64,000 nucleotides of DNA from Segatella copri (GCF_019127135.1 NZ_JAHOEA010000014.1:7891-71890), one strand, 5' to 3'. Positions 52,846-61,489 are shown, counted from the stretch's first letter. Program-made: numbers and translations. The notes: generated from the sequence alone by a model not told the origin.

Positions 52846-53955
52846 TTATTTGTTTCCATACTCATAATAATACCAGTAGGTATTTCCATAAGTATCCCGA
52901 AGAGCATTCTGCCTTTCAGTCTCGTTGGCACATTTATGATCCATCTGCTGATAATCCTCAAAGTCAGTATCCATCACATTATCGTGATAAACGATACTTG
53001 GATTACTGCGGCGATGTGTATAGAGAACCAACGCTTCCTTATAATGAACAGGCAGTTTGCCCGAAGTTACTTTATAATGTTTCTGCACCTCTACCACGAA
53101 CTTGTCGAGTTGCTTGTCCAGCAAGAGCGCACAAAGCTGGTAGTCAACAGGCAGACGATACTTGAGATGATGTTTAACCATCCATGCCGAAGGTTTCTGC
53201 ATCCATTTTGGCGCCTTCCACATCATAGCCTTCACGGTTACGCTATCCGGCATCATCGCCTTACTTCCACCTACCAGCGTATAGGTAAAGAGACGACTGC
53301 CCAATTCGCCAGTTTCGTTGAGACAAGCTATACGGAGCATCGTCAACGAAGAATCTGTCTTGAGCGATTTTTCACCTACTTCCAAAGCTTTTTCATACTG
53401 TTTTTCTTTCATCAGATGTTCCATGCGCATACGTTCATGAAACAGACGGTCATTGCTTGCTATAAAGTTGACAAGCAATATCATCACCAGCATCTGAAGC
53501 AGATTCACCCACATATAGCGCGAGAACCAGCCGTTGCTGTGAGGCTCTGCTTCTATCGGCTCCAGCTGTCGGGCTATCCATATCAATCCACCCCAGAGAA
53601 TCAGACAGAGTGGCAGGATAATCCACCACGCCCCCAATGAATGATGAAGGTCGATATCAACGGGAATATCGGTAATCATCGTCAGGACGAGGAACGAAGG
53701 GAAATAAGTAAGCCCGTGGAAACGGCGTTTCACACGGGTTACCGCGTACACTCCCACTTGCAGCAGATAGAGTACGAGTGTAATAAGCAGTGGAGCTAGC
53801 GTGTAACTGTAGTTGGTCAAACCGCCTGAGAAAACATGCTGAGCCACTGCCAATACGTCTGCCTGGTAAAATGCCAGGTAGACGTAGGTAAATGTGATAA
53901 AGATGATAGCACAGGCGATTTGCATCTTCGCCGTACTACTCCTTTTATTTTTCAT
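52846..53955 (-). CDS. Hypothetical membrane protein (DUF6057-like)
   Basis: 369 residues. About five helices in the first 170 residues (MQIACAIIFITFTYVYLAFY and ending near VNLLQMLVMILLVNFIA), followed by a soluble helical part with a TPR-like segment (EHLMKEKQYEKALEVGEKSL). It resembles Bacteroidales membrane proteins labelled DUF6057, a tentative assignment. It sits 11 bp after glgB and 23 bp before the TPR gene. Confidence 0.7.
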   Translation of the reverse strand: MKNKRSSTAKMQIACAIIFITFTYVYLAFYQADVLAVAQHVFSGGLTNYSYTLAPLLITLVLYLLQVGVYAVTRVKRRFHGLTYFPSFLVLTMITDIPVDIDLHHSLGAWWIILPLCLILWGGLIWIARQLEPIEAEPHSNGWFSRYMWVNLLQMLVMILLVNFIASNDRLFHERMRMEHLMKEKQYEKALEVGEKSLKTDSSLTMLRIACLNETGELGSRLFTYTLVGGSKAMMPDSVTVKAMMWKAPKWMQKPSAWMVKHHLKYRLPVDYQLCALLLDKQLDKFVVEVQKHYKVTSGKLPVHYKEALVLYTHRRSNPSIVYHDNVMDTDFEDYQQMDHKCANETERQNALRDTYGNTYWYYYEYGNK

Positions 53956-53966
53956 AAATCAATCTA

Positions 53967-56066
53967 TTAATTTTTCTTCAGCACCAAAGCTGTACGAGCT
54001 GGCAGATAAAGCTTCAGCCACTCCTTACGGTCTTTCACATAAAGTGGATCGTAGCTGGTCAAATGCGTCATCGTGTCATCATTCAAGCCATTGCCGCCGA
54101 AATCCTTGTTGTCAGAATCAAGCACTACGCTGTAGGAACCGGTAGGAACCAGGAAGCCATAGTCTGTGAAAGAGCGGGTTGGCGAGAAGTTGAACACGAA
54201 GAGCAGATCGCCACGCATAAAGGCGAGAACCTGATCGCCATCGTTATGCCAGATTTCTACAACTGGTGTCTTGTTAAAATTCTTTTCGCTTGTGATTGTC
54301 TTGAGCATCTCTCGGTCGAAATCTCCAAGATAGTGGTAGCAGAGTTCATGATTATCTACCAGATTCCACTGTCTGCGGGCGTATTTATGGCTCCAGCCAT
54401 TACCCTCGCGAGGGAAATCGATCCACTCTGGGTGACCGAACTCATTACCCATGAAGTTGAGATAACCGCCATTAATTGTAGAGGCAGTAACCAGACGGAT
54501 CATCTTATGCAGAGCTATACCACGATGAGCCATTTCGTTTTCATCGCCCTTCTTGAAATGCCAGTACATATCGGCATCAATCAGACGGAAGATGATGGTC
54601 TTATCGCCCACCAATGCCTGGTCATGACTCTCACAGTAAGAGATGGTCTTCTCATCCGAACGGCGGTTCTTTACCTCCCAGAAGATGCTGGATGGTTTCC
54701 AGTCCTCATCCTTCAGTTCCTTGATGGTCTTGATCCAATAATCTGGAATATTCATCGCCATGCGATAGTCAAAACCATAACCGCCATCCTCAAATTTGGC
54801 TGCCAGTCCCGGCATTCCACTCACCTCTTCGGCAATCGTAATGGCATGCTTGTTAACCTCATGAATCAGACAGTTGGCAAGGGTAAGATAGCAGATGGCA
54901 TTATCATCCTCGTGACCATTGAAATAATCGCCGTAGTTGCAGAATGCCTCACCCAGACCATGACTGTAATAGAGCATGGATGTTACACCATCAAAACGGA
55001 ATCCGTCGAAATGGAACTCATTGAGCCAATACTTGCAGTTGCTCAACAGGAAGTGGATGACTTCATCCTTTCCATAGTCGAAGCAGAGACTGTCCCAAGC
55101 CGGATGCTCATGACGGTCGCCTGGATAGAAATACTGATTAGGATCGCCAGCGAGATTACCCAGTCCTTCCACCTCATTCTTTACGGCATGAGAGTGAACG
55201 ATGTCCATGATGACGGCAATGCCATTCTGGTGAGCTGTATCAATGAGATCCTTCAACTCTTCAGGAGTTCCAAAGCGGCTACTTGCAGCAAAGAAACTGC
55301 TTACATGATAGCCGAAGGAGCCATAATACGGATGCTCCTGGATAGCCATAATCTGAATGCAGTTGTAACCATCCTTGATGATACGTGGCAACACATTCTC
55401 CTTAAACTCTGTGTAGGTGCCAACCTTCTCTGCATCCTGCGCCATACCGATATGGCATTCATAGATAAGCAGCGGCGCCACATTTGGTCTGAAGGTTTTC
55501 TTCTTCCATTTATATGGTTCCGGATTCCATACCTGAGCAGAGAAAATCTTGGTCTGGTCGTCCTGCACCACGCGCTGTGCCCATGCAGGAATACGCTCAC
55601 CTTCTCCACCTTCCCAGTGAACTTTCATCTTGAAGAGATCGCCATGTTTCATCGCTTTCTCCAGAAGTTTGAGTTCCCAGTTGCCGGTATTCTTTATTCT
55701 TTTGGCACGATACTTTTCGGTTTCCTGCCAGTTGTTGAAGTCACCGATCAGATAGATGTCTGTAGCATTAGGTGCCCACTCACGGAACACCCATCCACGG
55801 GCAGTCTTATGCAGTCCGAAATACTCGTATCCATTGGCAAAATCGCTCAATGTCTTTTTGCCGTTATTAGTCAGCTGACCGAGTTTCCATAGTGCATGTT
55901 CGTGTCGGCCCTTGATAGCATCCTCATAGTCTGCCAGATATGGGTCGTTCTTCACGAGTCCGATATGTTTTACCACAGCCTTCGCTGCTTTTTTTGCAAC
56001 TGTTTTCTTTGCAGTTGCTTTTTTAGTTGCAGCCTTTTGGGCTGTAGTTTTCTTTTCTGTTGCCAT
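53967..56066 (-). CDS. glgB: 1,4-alpha-glucan branching enzyme with Lys/Ala-rich N-terminal tail
   Basis: A 699-residue GH13 enzyme that makes alpha-1,6 branches in glycogen. A CBM48-like domain (GWVFREWAPNATDIYLIGDF) precedes the barrel. Catalytic residues lie in GFRFDGVTSMLYY (Asp), ITIAEEVSGMPGL (Glu) and YCESHDQALVGDK (Asp). The first 33 residues are a histone-H1-like tail (KKATAKKTVAKKAAKAVVKH) not needed for catalysis. It is followed within 11 bp by a membrane protein gene and then a TPR gene. Confidence 0.95.
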   Translation of the reverse strand: MATEKKTTAQKAATKKATAKKTVAKKAAKAVVKHIGLVKNDPYLADYEDAIKGRHEHALWKLGQLTNNGKKTLSDFANGYEYFGLHKTARGWVFREWAPNATDIYLIGDFNNWQETEKYRAKRIKNTGNWELKLLEKAMKHGDLFKMKVHWEGGEGERIPAWAQRVVQDDQTKIFSAQVWNPEPYKWKKKTFRPNVAPLLIYECHIGMAQDAEKVGTYTEFKENVLPRIIKDGYNCIQIMAIQEHPYYGSFGYHVSSFFAASSRFGTPEELKDLIDTAHQNGIAVIMDIVHSHAVKNEVEGLGNLAGDPNQYFYPGDRHEHPAWDSLCFDYGKDEVIHFLLSNCKYWLNEFHFDGFRFDGVTSMLYYSHGLGEAFCNYGDYFNGHEDDNAICYLTLANCLIHEVNKHAITIAEEVSGMPGLAAKFEDGGYGFDYRMAMNIPDYWIKTIKELKDEDWKPSSIFWEVKNRRSDEKTISYCESHDQALVGDKTIIFRLIDADMYWHFKKGDENEMAHRGIALHKMIRLVTASTINGGYLNFMGNEFGHPEWIDFPREGNGWSHKYARRQWNLVDNHELCYHYLGDFDREMLKTITSEKNFNKTPVVEIWHNDGDQVLAFMRGDLLFVFNFSPTRSFTDYGFLVPTGSYSVVLDSDNKDFGGNGLNDDTMTHLTSYDPLYVKDRKEWLKLYLPARTALVLKKN

Positions 56067-56134
56067 ATATCATGATTTTAGATGGTTACTCTATATTTTT
56101 ATTCTTTATTTTTATCTTGAAGATTTTTTCTTCT

Positions 56135-56578
56135 TTAATTTTTAATCTTGAAGATAGCCTTGTGGATATCACCGTTACCGATGCATGGCTGATGACCGTC
56201 TTGTGGCCAGAAAATGGCAAACTGACCTGGCTTGCAGGTAACGAGCGTCTGCGCTTTCACACCAGGATACTTGGTCAAATCCTTTGCCTCGTTATATTCC
56301 ACTTCAGGAAGATCAGCAAGCGGAGTATAGCCATAAGTCTCATCGTTGTCAAGAGGAATCTGAATATCAATCATCTTGCGATGTGTTTCAAGCACAGCAT
56401 CTTCCTCGCTCTTTCCATGAGCTGTCGTTATGTTGACAAAGAGGTCACCCTCCTTGATTAAATGCTTACCATCCTCCAGCTTAGAGAGGTCATTTTCCTT
56501 GATAAACTTCACTACATCAGCGAAGAGCGGATTGAGAGAAACGTATTTCTCCAGATTGTCTAAAGTATCTACTACCAT
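56135..56578 (-). CDS. YhcH/YjgK/YiaL family protein
   Basis: 147 residues, cupin-like (DUF386). HLIKEGDLFVNITTAHGKSE, ALVTCKPGQFAIFWPQDGHQ and the PCIGNGDIHKAIFKI end are diagnostic; His residues probably bind a metal. Family members are tied to sugar (sialic acid or galactoside) catabolism, but the reaction is poorly defined. It lies 68 bp before glgB on the same strand. Confidence 0.9.
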   Translation of the reverse strand: MVVDTLDNLEKYVSLNPLFADVVKFIKENDLSKLEDGKHLIKEGDLFVNITTAHGKSEEDAVLETHRKMIDIQIPLDNDETYGYTPLADLPEVEYNEAKDLTKYPGVKAQTLVTCKPGQFAIFWPQDGHQPCIGNGDIHKAIFKIKN

Positions 56579-56584
56579 AATTCT

Positions 56585-56650
56585 AGTTTAAACTTTGAGA
56601 TTTGAACATTTACTTTTAACTTTGAACTTTGAGCTTTGAACTTTATGATA
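56585..56650. repeat. Heptad-type repeat upstream of the YhcH gene
   Basis: Run of AACTTTGA/GACTTTGA-like 7-mers: ...TTTTAACTTTGAACTTTGAG then CTTTGAACTTTATGATATG. It ends like the copy at 48716. Confidence 0.75.
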
Positions 56651-56735
56651 TGTTCTTTTTTCTCATTATTAAAATATAAAGGTTCTCTATCTCGTTATTT
56701 ATAATTTCTTTGTAATTCTCTATTTTCTGAAGAGA

Positions 56736-57890
56736 TTAGTCTTCGAATCGTTTGCCGTTCTCGTAGGTTCCCTTTGCTGTAACCTGTCCGTTGCGGTCTT
56801 TCTCAACAAATCTTCCTTCACGCACATCGTTACGGTAGGTTCCTTCAAAACGCTTGCCGTTTTTATCTTCCTCTATGCAAGGTCCCTGGCGCTTACCTTT
56901 ATGATAGGCACCCTTGAATTTTCTGCCATCAGCATAATGAATCACGACATTGCCATCTACCAGGCCATTCTTAAACTCACCTTCAAACACGTCGCCGTTC
57001 TTCTTGGTCAGTTTACCCCTGCCATTCTGCAAATCATCTTTCCACTCGCCTACATAGATATCGCCATTTTTCCAGATGAAGGTACCCTGACCGGTACGCA
57101 GACCATCCTTGAACTGTCCGTTATACTTGGCGCCCTTTGCTGAGCGGAAGATGCCTATCCCCGTTCGTTCGCCCTGCACATAATCACCTTCATAAATGTC
57201 GCCATTATGAAATTTATAGATACCCTTACCATCCTGGATATCATCTTTCCAGTCGCCGATATACACATCGCCATCAGCATACTTGAAAGTACCTTTGCCC
57301 GAGCGCTGGTTGTCGAGCCAATGACCGTCATAAGTAGTTCCGTCTCCCCAGTTGAAGAAGCCGTTGCCATTCTTCATGTCGTTCATCCACTGGCCTTTAT
57401 ATTGAGCGCCGTTGGAATAAGTATAAACGCCACGTCCCTGCCGCTTGTCCTTATACCAGTCGCCATCATATTTATCACCATTATAATAGAACATGACGCC
57501 ATGACCATGCTGGTAATCGCGAAACCAGAGACCTACATATTTGTTGTTGTTCTGGAAATAGTAGGTACCAGTACCATGCTGCTGATCCTGCATCCACTGT
57601 CCCTCATACTTTTCACCGTCGCTGAAGGTATAAACACCATAACCCTCGCGCTTACCTTTCATATAAGAGCCTTCGTAGGTATCACCATTCTTATAGATGG
57701 TAGTACCTTTCCCCTGCGGCTTTCCGCTCACCATTTCGCCTTTAAACTGGCCTCCGTCACGGGTGATGCAAGAGCCTAGCGAAATCTTCTGGGCAGAGAC
57801 ATCAACCGATGCCATAGCCAAGGTCAAGGCCAGAAAGAAATACCTGCTCCGACAGGAAAATTTGGTATGTTGTTTCTTATTGTATTTCAT
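56736..57890 (-). CDS. Exported MORN-repeat protein
   Basis: 384 residues. A signal peptide (FFLALTLAMASVDVSAQ) is followed by fourteen full 23-residue MORN repeats plus a partial one, e.g. TYEGSYMKGKREGYGVYTFS. The periodicity carries into the DNA as 69-bp units. MORN repeats form extended beta-hairpin rods that bind lipids or proteins. No enzyme domain is attached, unlike many MORN proteins. It has a good promoter at 57923. Confidence 0.93.
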   Translation of the reverse strand: MKYNKKQHTKFSCRSRYFFLALTLAMASVDVSAQKISLGSCITRDGGQFKGEMVSGKPQGKGTTIYKNGDTYEGSYMKGKREGYGVYTFSDGEKYEGQWMQDQQHGTGTYYFQNNNKYVGLWFRDYQHGHGVMFYYNGDKYDGDWYKDKRQGRGVYTYSNGAQYKGQWMNDMKNGNGFFNWGDGTTYDGHWLDNQRSGKGTFKYADGDVYIGDWKDDIQDGKGIYKFHNGDIYEGDYVQGERTGIGIFRSAKGAKYNGQFKDGLRTGQGTFIWKNGDIYVGEWKDDLQNGRGKLTKKNGDVFEGEFKNGLVDGNVVIHYADGRKFKGAYHKGKRQGPCIEEDKNGKRFEGTYRNDVREGRFVEKDRNGQVTAKGTYENGKRFED

Positions 57891-57922
57891 ATTTTACAGT
57901 TATAGTCTTACTTATCAAACTC

Positions 57923-57954
57923 CAAAGTTATAGGTTTTTCCTCAAACAACCAAA
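57923..57954 (-). promoter_or_regulatory. MORN-gene promoter
   Basis: Minus-strand TAACTTTG (57930-57923) and TTTG (57954-57951), 20-bp spacer. Confidence 0.75.
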
Positions 57955-57999
57955 TAGATTAAACAAATTTAAGGTAAAATCGTGAAAATAAAAATTTAT

Positions 58000-58015
58000 C
58001 CGAAAAATTTTTCGG
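58000..58015. promoter_or_regulatory. Perfect 16-bp palindrome upstream of the LytTR gene
   Basis: CCGAAAAATTTTTCGG, 72 bp before the LytTR start, between divergent genes. It could be an operator; it is too A/T-rich in the middle to be a convincing terminator. Confidence 0.5.
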
Positions 58016-58087
58016 CTTATCACAATAATTAAGCACAATTTTCGTTTTTACGGAAATCGAGAGTAAAATCACTAAAACAATAAGATT

Positions 58088-58795
58088 ATGATTTTAAATT
58101 GCGCCATCATAGATGAAGATCCGGAAGCATTGCAACTCCTGGAACAGTATATAGAGAAGACTCCAACCCTGCATCTGATCGGAGCCTACAAAAGTGCGAT
58201 AGATGCTGTAGACGGTATCCGTCACAATCATCTCGACGTACTCTTTCTCGCTATCCACATGCAGCAGATCAGCGGCCTGGAATTTGCAAAGGTTGTACCG
58301 AAGAACGTGAAGATTGTCTTCACCACCGCATTCAAGGAGTATGCCATCGAGGCCTACAAGGTGAATGCATTCGACTATCTGCTCAAGCCCATCAGTTACG
58401 ATGACTTTATGAGATCATGCCAGAAAGTCTTCGAAAGCTACATGCAGGATGATAACTACAACCCTATCAAGCGCGACGGGTTCCTGGTGGTAAAACGAGA
58501 TTACAAATGCGTGAGAATCCCGATAGATGATATCCTGTTTGTTGACTGCGACAAAGATTACATCCGGTTCCATCTTGAGGGCAGGCCTAACGTCAGAACC
58601 CTGGGCAACCTCAAACAGCTGGAAGAAAGGTTGCCTAAAGAGAAATTCAAGCGTGTACACCGTTCGTTCCTTGCCAACATGACAAAGTTTGATACGGTAG
58701 ACCAGCAGCACATCACCTATGGCGACCAGAGCATTCCTATCTCAGAAACCTATTTTGAGTTTATCAAGAAATACCTGGAAGACCATTCTCTATGA
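58088..58795 (+). CDS. LytTR-family regulator with a degenerate receiver domain
   Basis: 235 residues. The receiver domain (1-120) keeps the acidic pocket D9-E10-D11, T79/T80 and K100, but the phosphoacceptor position is Ala55 (LDVLFLAIHMQQ instead of LFLDI). The C-terminal LytTR DNA-binding domain is at about 135-235 (LFVDCDKDYIRFHLEG, KRVHRSFLANMTKFD). No LytS-type histidine kinase is adjacent. Phosphorylation at the usual site cannot occur, so it probably acts constitutively or through protein contacts. Confidence 0.92.
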   Translation: MILNCAIIDEDPEALQLLEQYIEKTPTLHLIGAYKSAIDAVDGIRHNHLDVLFLAIHMQQISGLEFAKVVPKNVKIVFTTAFKEYAIEAYKVNAFDYLLKPISYDDFMRSCQKVFESYMQDDNYNPIKRDGFLVVKRDYKCVRIPIDDILFVDCDKDYIRFHLEGRPNVRTLGNLKQLEERLPKEKFKRVHRSFLANMTKFDTVDQQHITYGDQSIPISETYFEFIKKYLEDHSL

Positions 58796-58826
58796 TGGTC
58801 TTCCAGATAGTTTTATCCTACCTTTC

Positions 58827-60245
58827 TTATAATATCTGCAAGGGTGACGATACCAGGATAGAAGCTCCATGTGCCAGCAGGAAATCGTGATCTCTGAATC
58901 CCCAAAGAACAGAGATACAAGGCATTCCGCTGTTCTTTGCCGTCATCACATCCACGTCGCTGTCGCCGATATATACCGCTCTTTCTCTATCCACATGCAG
59001 CTGTCGCAAGGCCTCGTTTACGGTATCTGGAGCCGGTTTTTTCTTGATATTTTCCCGTTCTCCTATCGCTACATCTACCAGGTCGCCGAAGAAATGGCGG
59101 CAGATTTCCTGTGTAGCAGCATAAAACTTGTTGCTTACCACCGCAATGTTCTTTCCCCTGTTCTTCAGTTCCTCCAGCATCTCCATCACGTCAGGATAAG
59201 GCTTCGTGTTATCCATATTGTGTACCATATAATGCTTGCGGAAATCCTGCAGGGTTTTCTCAAACTTCTCGTTCTCCAATCCTCCCGGCACGGCACGTTC
59301 CATCAGTTTCTTCACCCCGTTTCCTACAAACATGCGTACCTCCTCCAGCGTACGTTCAGGCATCCCGTTCAGTTTCAGCGCATAATTGCAACTTGCAGCC
59401 AGGTCATGGAGAGAAGAAATCAGGGTTCCGTCAAGATCGAAGATATAGGTATCGAAATTGAACTGGGCATGAGGCGGAACCCTCTTGATACGGAAGTCAC
59501 CGCCATGAAGCACATAAACATCCTGCTGATAGACGCGGAGTTCACCCTGAGGAACGCCCTGTCCACCAGCCTGTTCATTACCCGAAACACCAAAGGTTCT
59601 GTTATCTCCGAATTCCCATCTCTTCAGTTTCTGGGTCTGTGCATCAATCACCACATATTTATATTCTATCGGCGCATCGATGGCCTGCACATTGACAGAG
59701 ATTTCCCAGTCCTTGCCATGATTGTTCTGCATCTGCAGGAAGTGTGCAGGATTCCATTTGCCCAGCGTAGGATGATTTCCCAACAGAGCCACAGCCTCAC
59801 CCTCATAGAGTTTCGGGGCATGAATCTTGAAGATGATGGTACGGTCGAAGAGAGGCAGACGGGTCGGATTGACATCAGTAAACTTAACCTGCTGCTGCAA
59901 TACGAAGGCATTTTTTTCCACATAAGGGTTATCCTCCTCCAGCCAATAGTCCTGGAAATAGAAATTCTTGCTCTCATCAAAAACATATTGGCGGGCAGAA
60001 GCGAGCGATTCTCTGCGCAGCACCTTTCCCTCAGCATCTTTCACGCAGTAGCAGTAAGCCACAGCCACGAAAGGGTGATGGCGGTTCTGCCTTGACGCCA
60101 TTTCCACCTCCCAGCGATAACCGTCCCGGGTGGTCATCGGCAAGTCCATCGTATCTTGATAGCCGTCAGCGGCGGCAAAAGTTAATTCTACATGCAGGGC
60201 ATGGCCCCACTTGGCAGCATACGCTATCGAAAACTTCATTTTCAT
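58827..60245 (-). CDS. Tandem CBM20-like domains fused to HAD phosphatase (Gph-like)
   Basis: 472 residues from ATG 60245 (MKMKFSIAYAAKWGHALHVE). Residues 1-100 and about 108-215 resemble the two N-terminal starch-binding CBM20 domains of Bacteroidetes 4-alpha-glucanotransferase (MalQ): TTRDGYRWEVEM, and ALLGNHPTLGKWNPAHFLQM with EYKYVVID and RWEFGDNRTF. From residue 264 a complete HAD domain follows: nucleophile D270 in YIFDLDGTLISSLHDLAAS, VSNKFYAATQEI, Lys in KKKPAPDTVNEAL and YIGDSDVDVMTAKNSGMP. This is most like phosphoglycolate phosphatase. A longer start at 60284 is possible. Substrate unknown. Confidence 0.88.
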   Translation of the reverse strand: MKMKFSIAYAAKWGHALHVELTFAAADGYQDTMDLPMTTRDGYRWEVEMASRQNRHHPFVAVAYCYCVKDAEGKVLRRESLASARQYVFDESKNFYFQDYWLEEDNPYVEKNAFVLQQQVKFTDVNPTRLPLFDRTIIFKIHAPKLYEGEAVALLGNHPTLGKWNPAHFLQMQNNHGKDWEISVNVQAIDAPIEYKYVVIDAQTQKLKRWEFGDNRTFGVSGNEQAGGQGVPQGELRVYQQDVYVLHGGDFRIKRVPPHAQFNFDTYIFDLDGTLISSLHDLAASCNYALKLNGMPERTLEEVRMFVGNGVKKLMERAVPGGLENEKFEKTLQDFRKHYMVHNMDNTKPYPDVMEMLEELKNRGKNIAVVSNKFYAATQEICRHFFGDLVDVAIGERENIKKKPAPDTVNEALRQLHVDRERAVYIGDSDVDVMTAKNSGMPCISVLWGFRDHDFLLAHGASILVSSPLQIL

Positions 60246-60307
60246 AATCCTTTTATAATAATGTGCCCGAAAGCACCCATACACATGTTGATTCTAAAAG
60301 TCAAGTG

Positions 60308-60315
60308 CAAAGGTA
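60308..60315 (-). promoter_or_regulatory. -7 box of the CBM20-HAD promoter
   Basis: Minus-strand TACCTTTG; predicted transcription start near 60301, leaving a leader of about 55 nt before ATG 60245. Confidence 0.65.
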
Positions 60316-60377
60316 ACAAAAAAGCAGACACAACGGATAAAGAAAGATGACAATTAACCTATTTTAAATTCCTATAC

Positions 60378-60408
60378 TTTGCTATTTCCCATTTTTACTG
60401 TACTTTTG
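60378..60408 (+). promoter_or_regulatory. mltG promoter
   Basis: TTTG at 60378-60381, a 19-bp spacer and TACTTTTG at 60401-60408. Confidence 0.8.
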
Positions 60409-60436
60409 CACCCGAAAAATAACAAACAAGAAGAAT

Positions 60437-61489
60437 ATGAAAAAGAAAAAATCATTTTCTAAGCTCTATCTGTATGGTGCTATAGGCTGCATCGCAGTCA
60501 TCGCCATCGTGGGCTACATCTACTGTTTCTCTTCCTTCTCGAAGAGCAGCAAGACCGAGTATGTTTACATCGACAGCGATGATAACATCGACTCTGTATA
60601 CAACAAGCTCCGCCCATTTGCCAAGAGCATTCCGTTCCAGGCATTCAAGACCCTGACCCTCCATTCCGGCTATGCCGATCATATCCGAACAGGTAGATAC
60701 GCCATTGCTCCGGGCGACGGTTCCCTCAAGACATGGCGCCACATGAAGAACGGTTTGCAGGAACCGGTAAGCCTCACCATCCCATCGGTACGCACGCTCG
60801 ACAAACTCTCTGATGAGATTGGCAAGAAGATGATGTTTGGCAGCAACGACCTCTACCATGCCCTGCGCGACGAGAGCGTCTGTCAGAAATATGGTTACGA
60901 TACAGCCACCATCGCCTGCATGTTCATACCTAACACCTACGATCTCTACTGGAACATCTCGGTAGATAAATTCCTGGAGCGCATGAAGAAAGAAAGCGAC
61001 AAGTTCTGGAACTTTGAGCGCACCGAAAAGGCAAAGGCTATGAAGCTGACACCGGTTGAAATCATCACCCTTGCCAGCATCGTGGACGAAGAAACAGCCA
61101 ACAACGGCGAGAAACCGATGATAGCCGGTATGTATTATAACCGTCTGATGCTTCGCAATGCCGAATATCCGGAAGGTATGCCGTTGCAGGCCGATCCTAC
61201 CATCAAATATGCATGGCAGCGATTCGACCTCAAGCGCATCTACAACAACCTCCTGTCTATCAAGAGCCCGTACAATACCTACAAGAACCCAGGCTTGCCA
61301 CCGGGGCCTATCCGTATTCCGAGCGTAGCAGGTATCGATGCCGTCCTCAACCATGTGCATCACGATTACCTTTACATGTGTGCCAAGGAGGATTTCAGCG
61401 GCACTCACAATTTTGCCCGCACTTATGATGAGCACCTGCAGAATGCAGCAAAATATTCTAAAGCGCTCAACGAAAGAGGCATCAAGTAA
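60437..61489 (+). CDS. mltG: Endolytic murein transglycosylase MltG
   Basis: A 350-residue YceG-family enzyme that cleaves nascent glycan strands and sets their length. One N-terminal membrane helix (LYLYGAIGCIAVIAIVGYIY), a LysM-like subdomain, and the catalytic Glu in ASIVDEETANNGEKPMIAGM. PTIKYAWQ and GLPPGPIRIPS are family signatures. It is monocistronic with its own promoter and terminator. Confidence 0.95.
   Translation: MKKKKSFSKLYLYGAIGCIAVIAIVGYIYCFSSFSKSSKTEYVYIDSDDNIDSVYNKLRPFAKSIPFQAFKTLTLHSGYADHIRTGRYAIAPGDGSLKTWRHMKNGLQEPVSLTIPSVRTLDKLSDEIGKKMMFGSNDLYHALRDESVCQKYGYDTATIACMFIPNTYDLYWNISVDKFLERMKKESDKFWNFERTEKAKAMKLTPVEIITLASIVDEETANNGEKPMIAGMYYNRLMLRNAEYPEGMPLQADPTIKYAWQRFDLKRIYNNLLSIKSPYNTYKNPGLPPGPIRIPSVAGIDAVLNHVHHDYLYMCAKEDFSGTHNFARTYDEHLQNAAKYSKALNERGIK

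Noticed and set aside
54063..55892. A 609-codon open frame on the plus strand across glgB
   Set aside because: It is antisense to an intact GH13 gene with all catalytic motifs; the frame has no family-like composition and arises from the codon bias of glgB.
58869..60095. A 408-codon plus-strand frame across the CBM20-HAD gene
   Set aside because: Antisense to a gene with complete HAD motifs; no promoter or recognisable domain.
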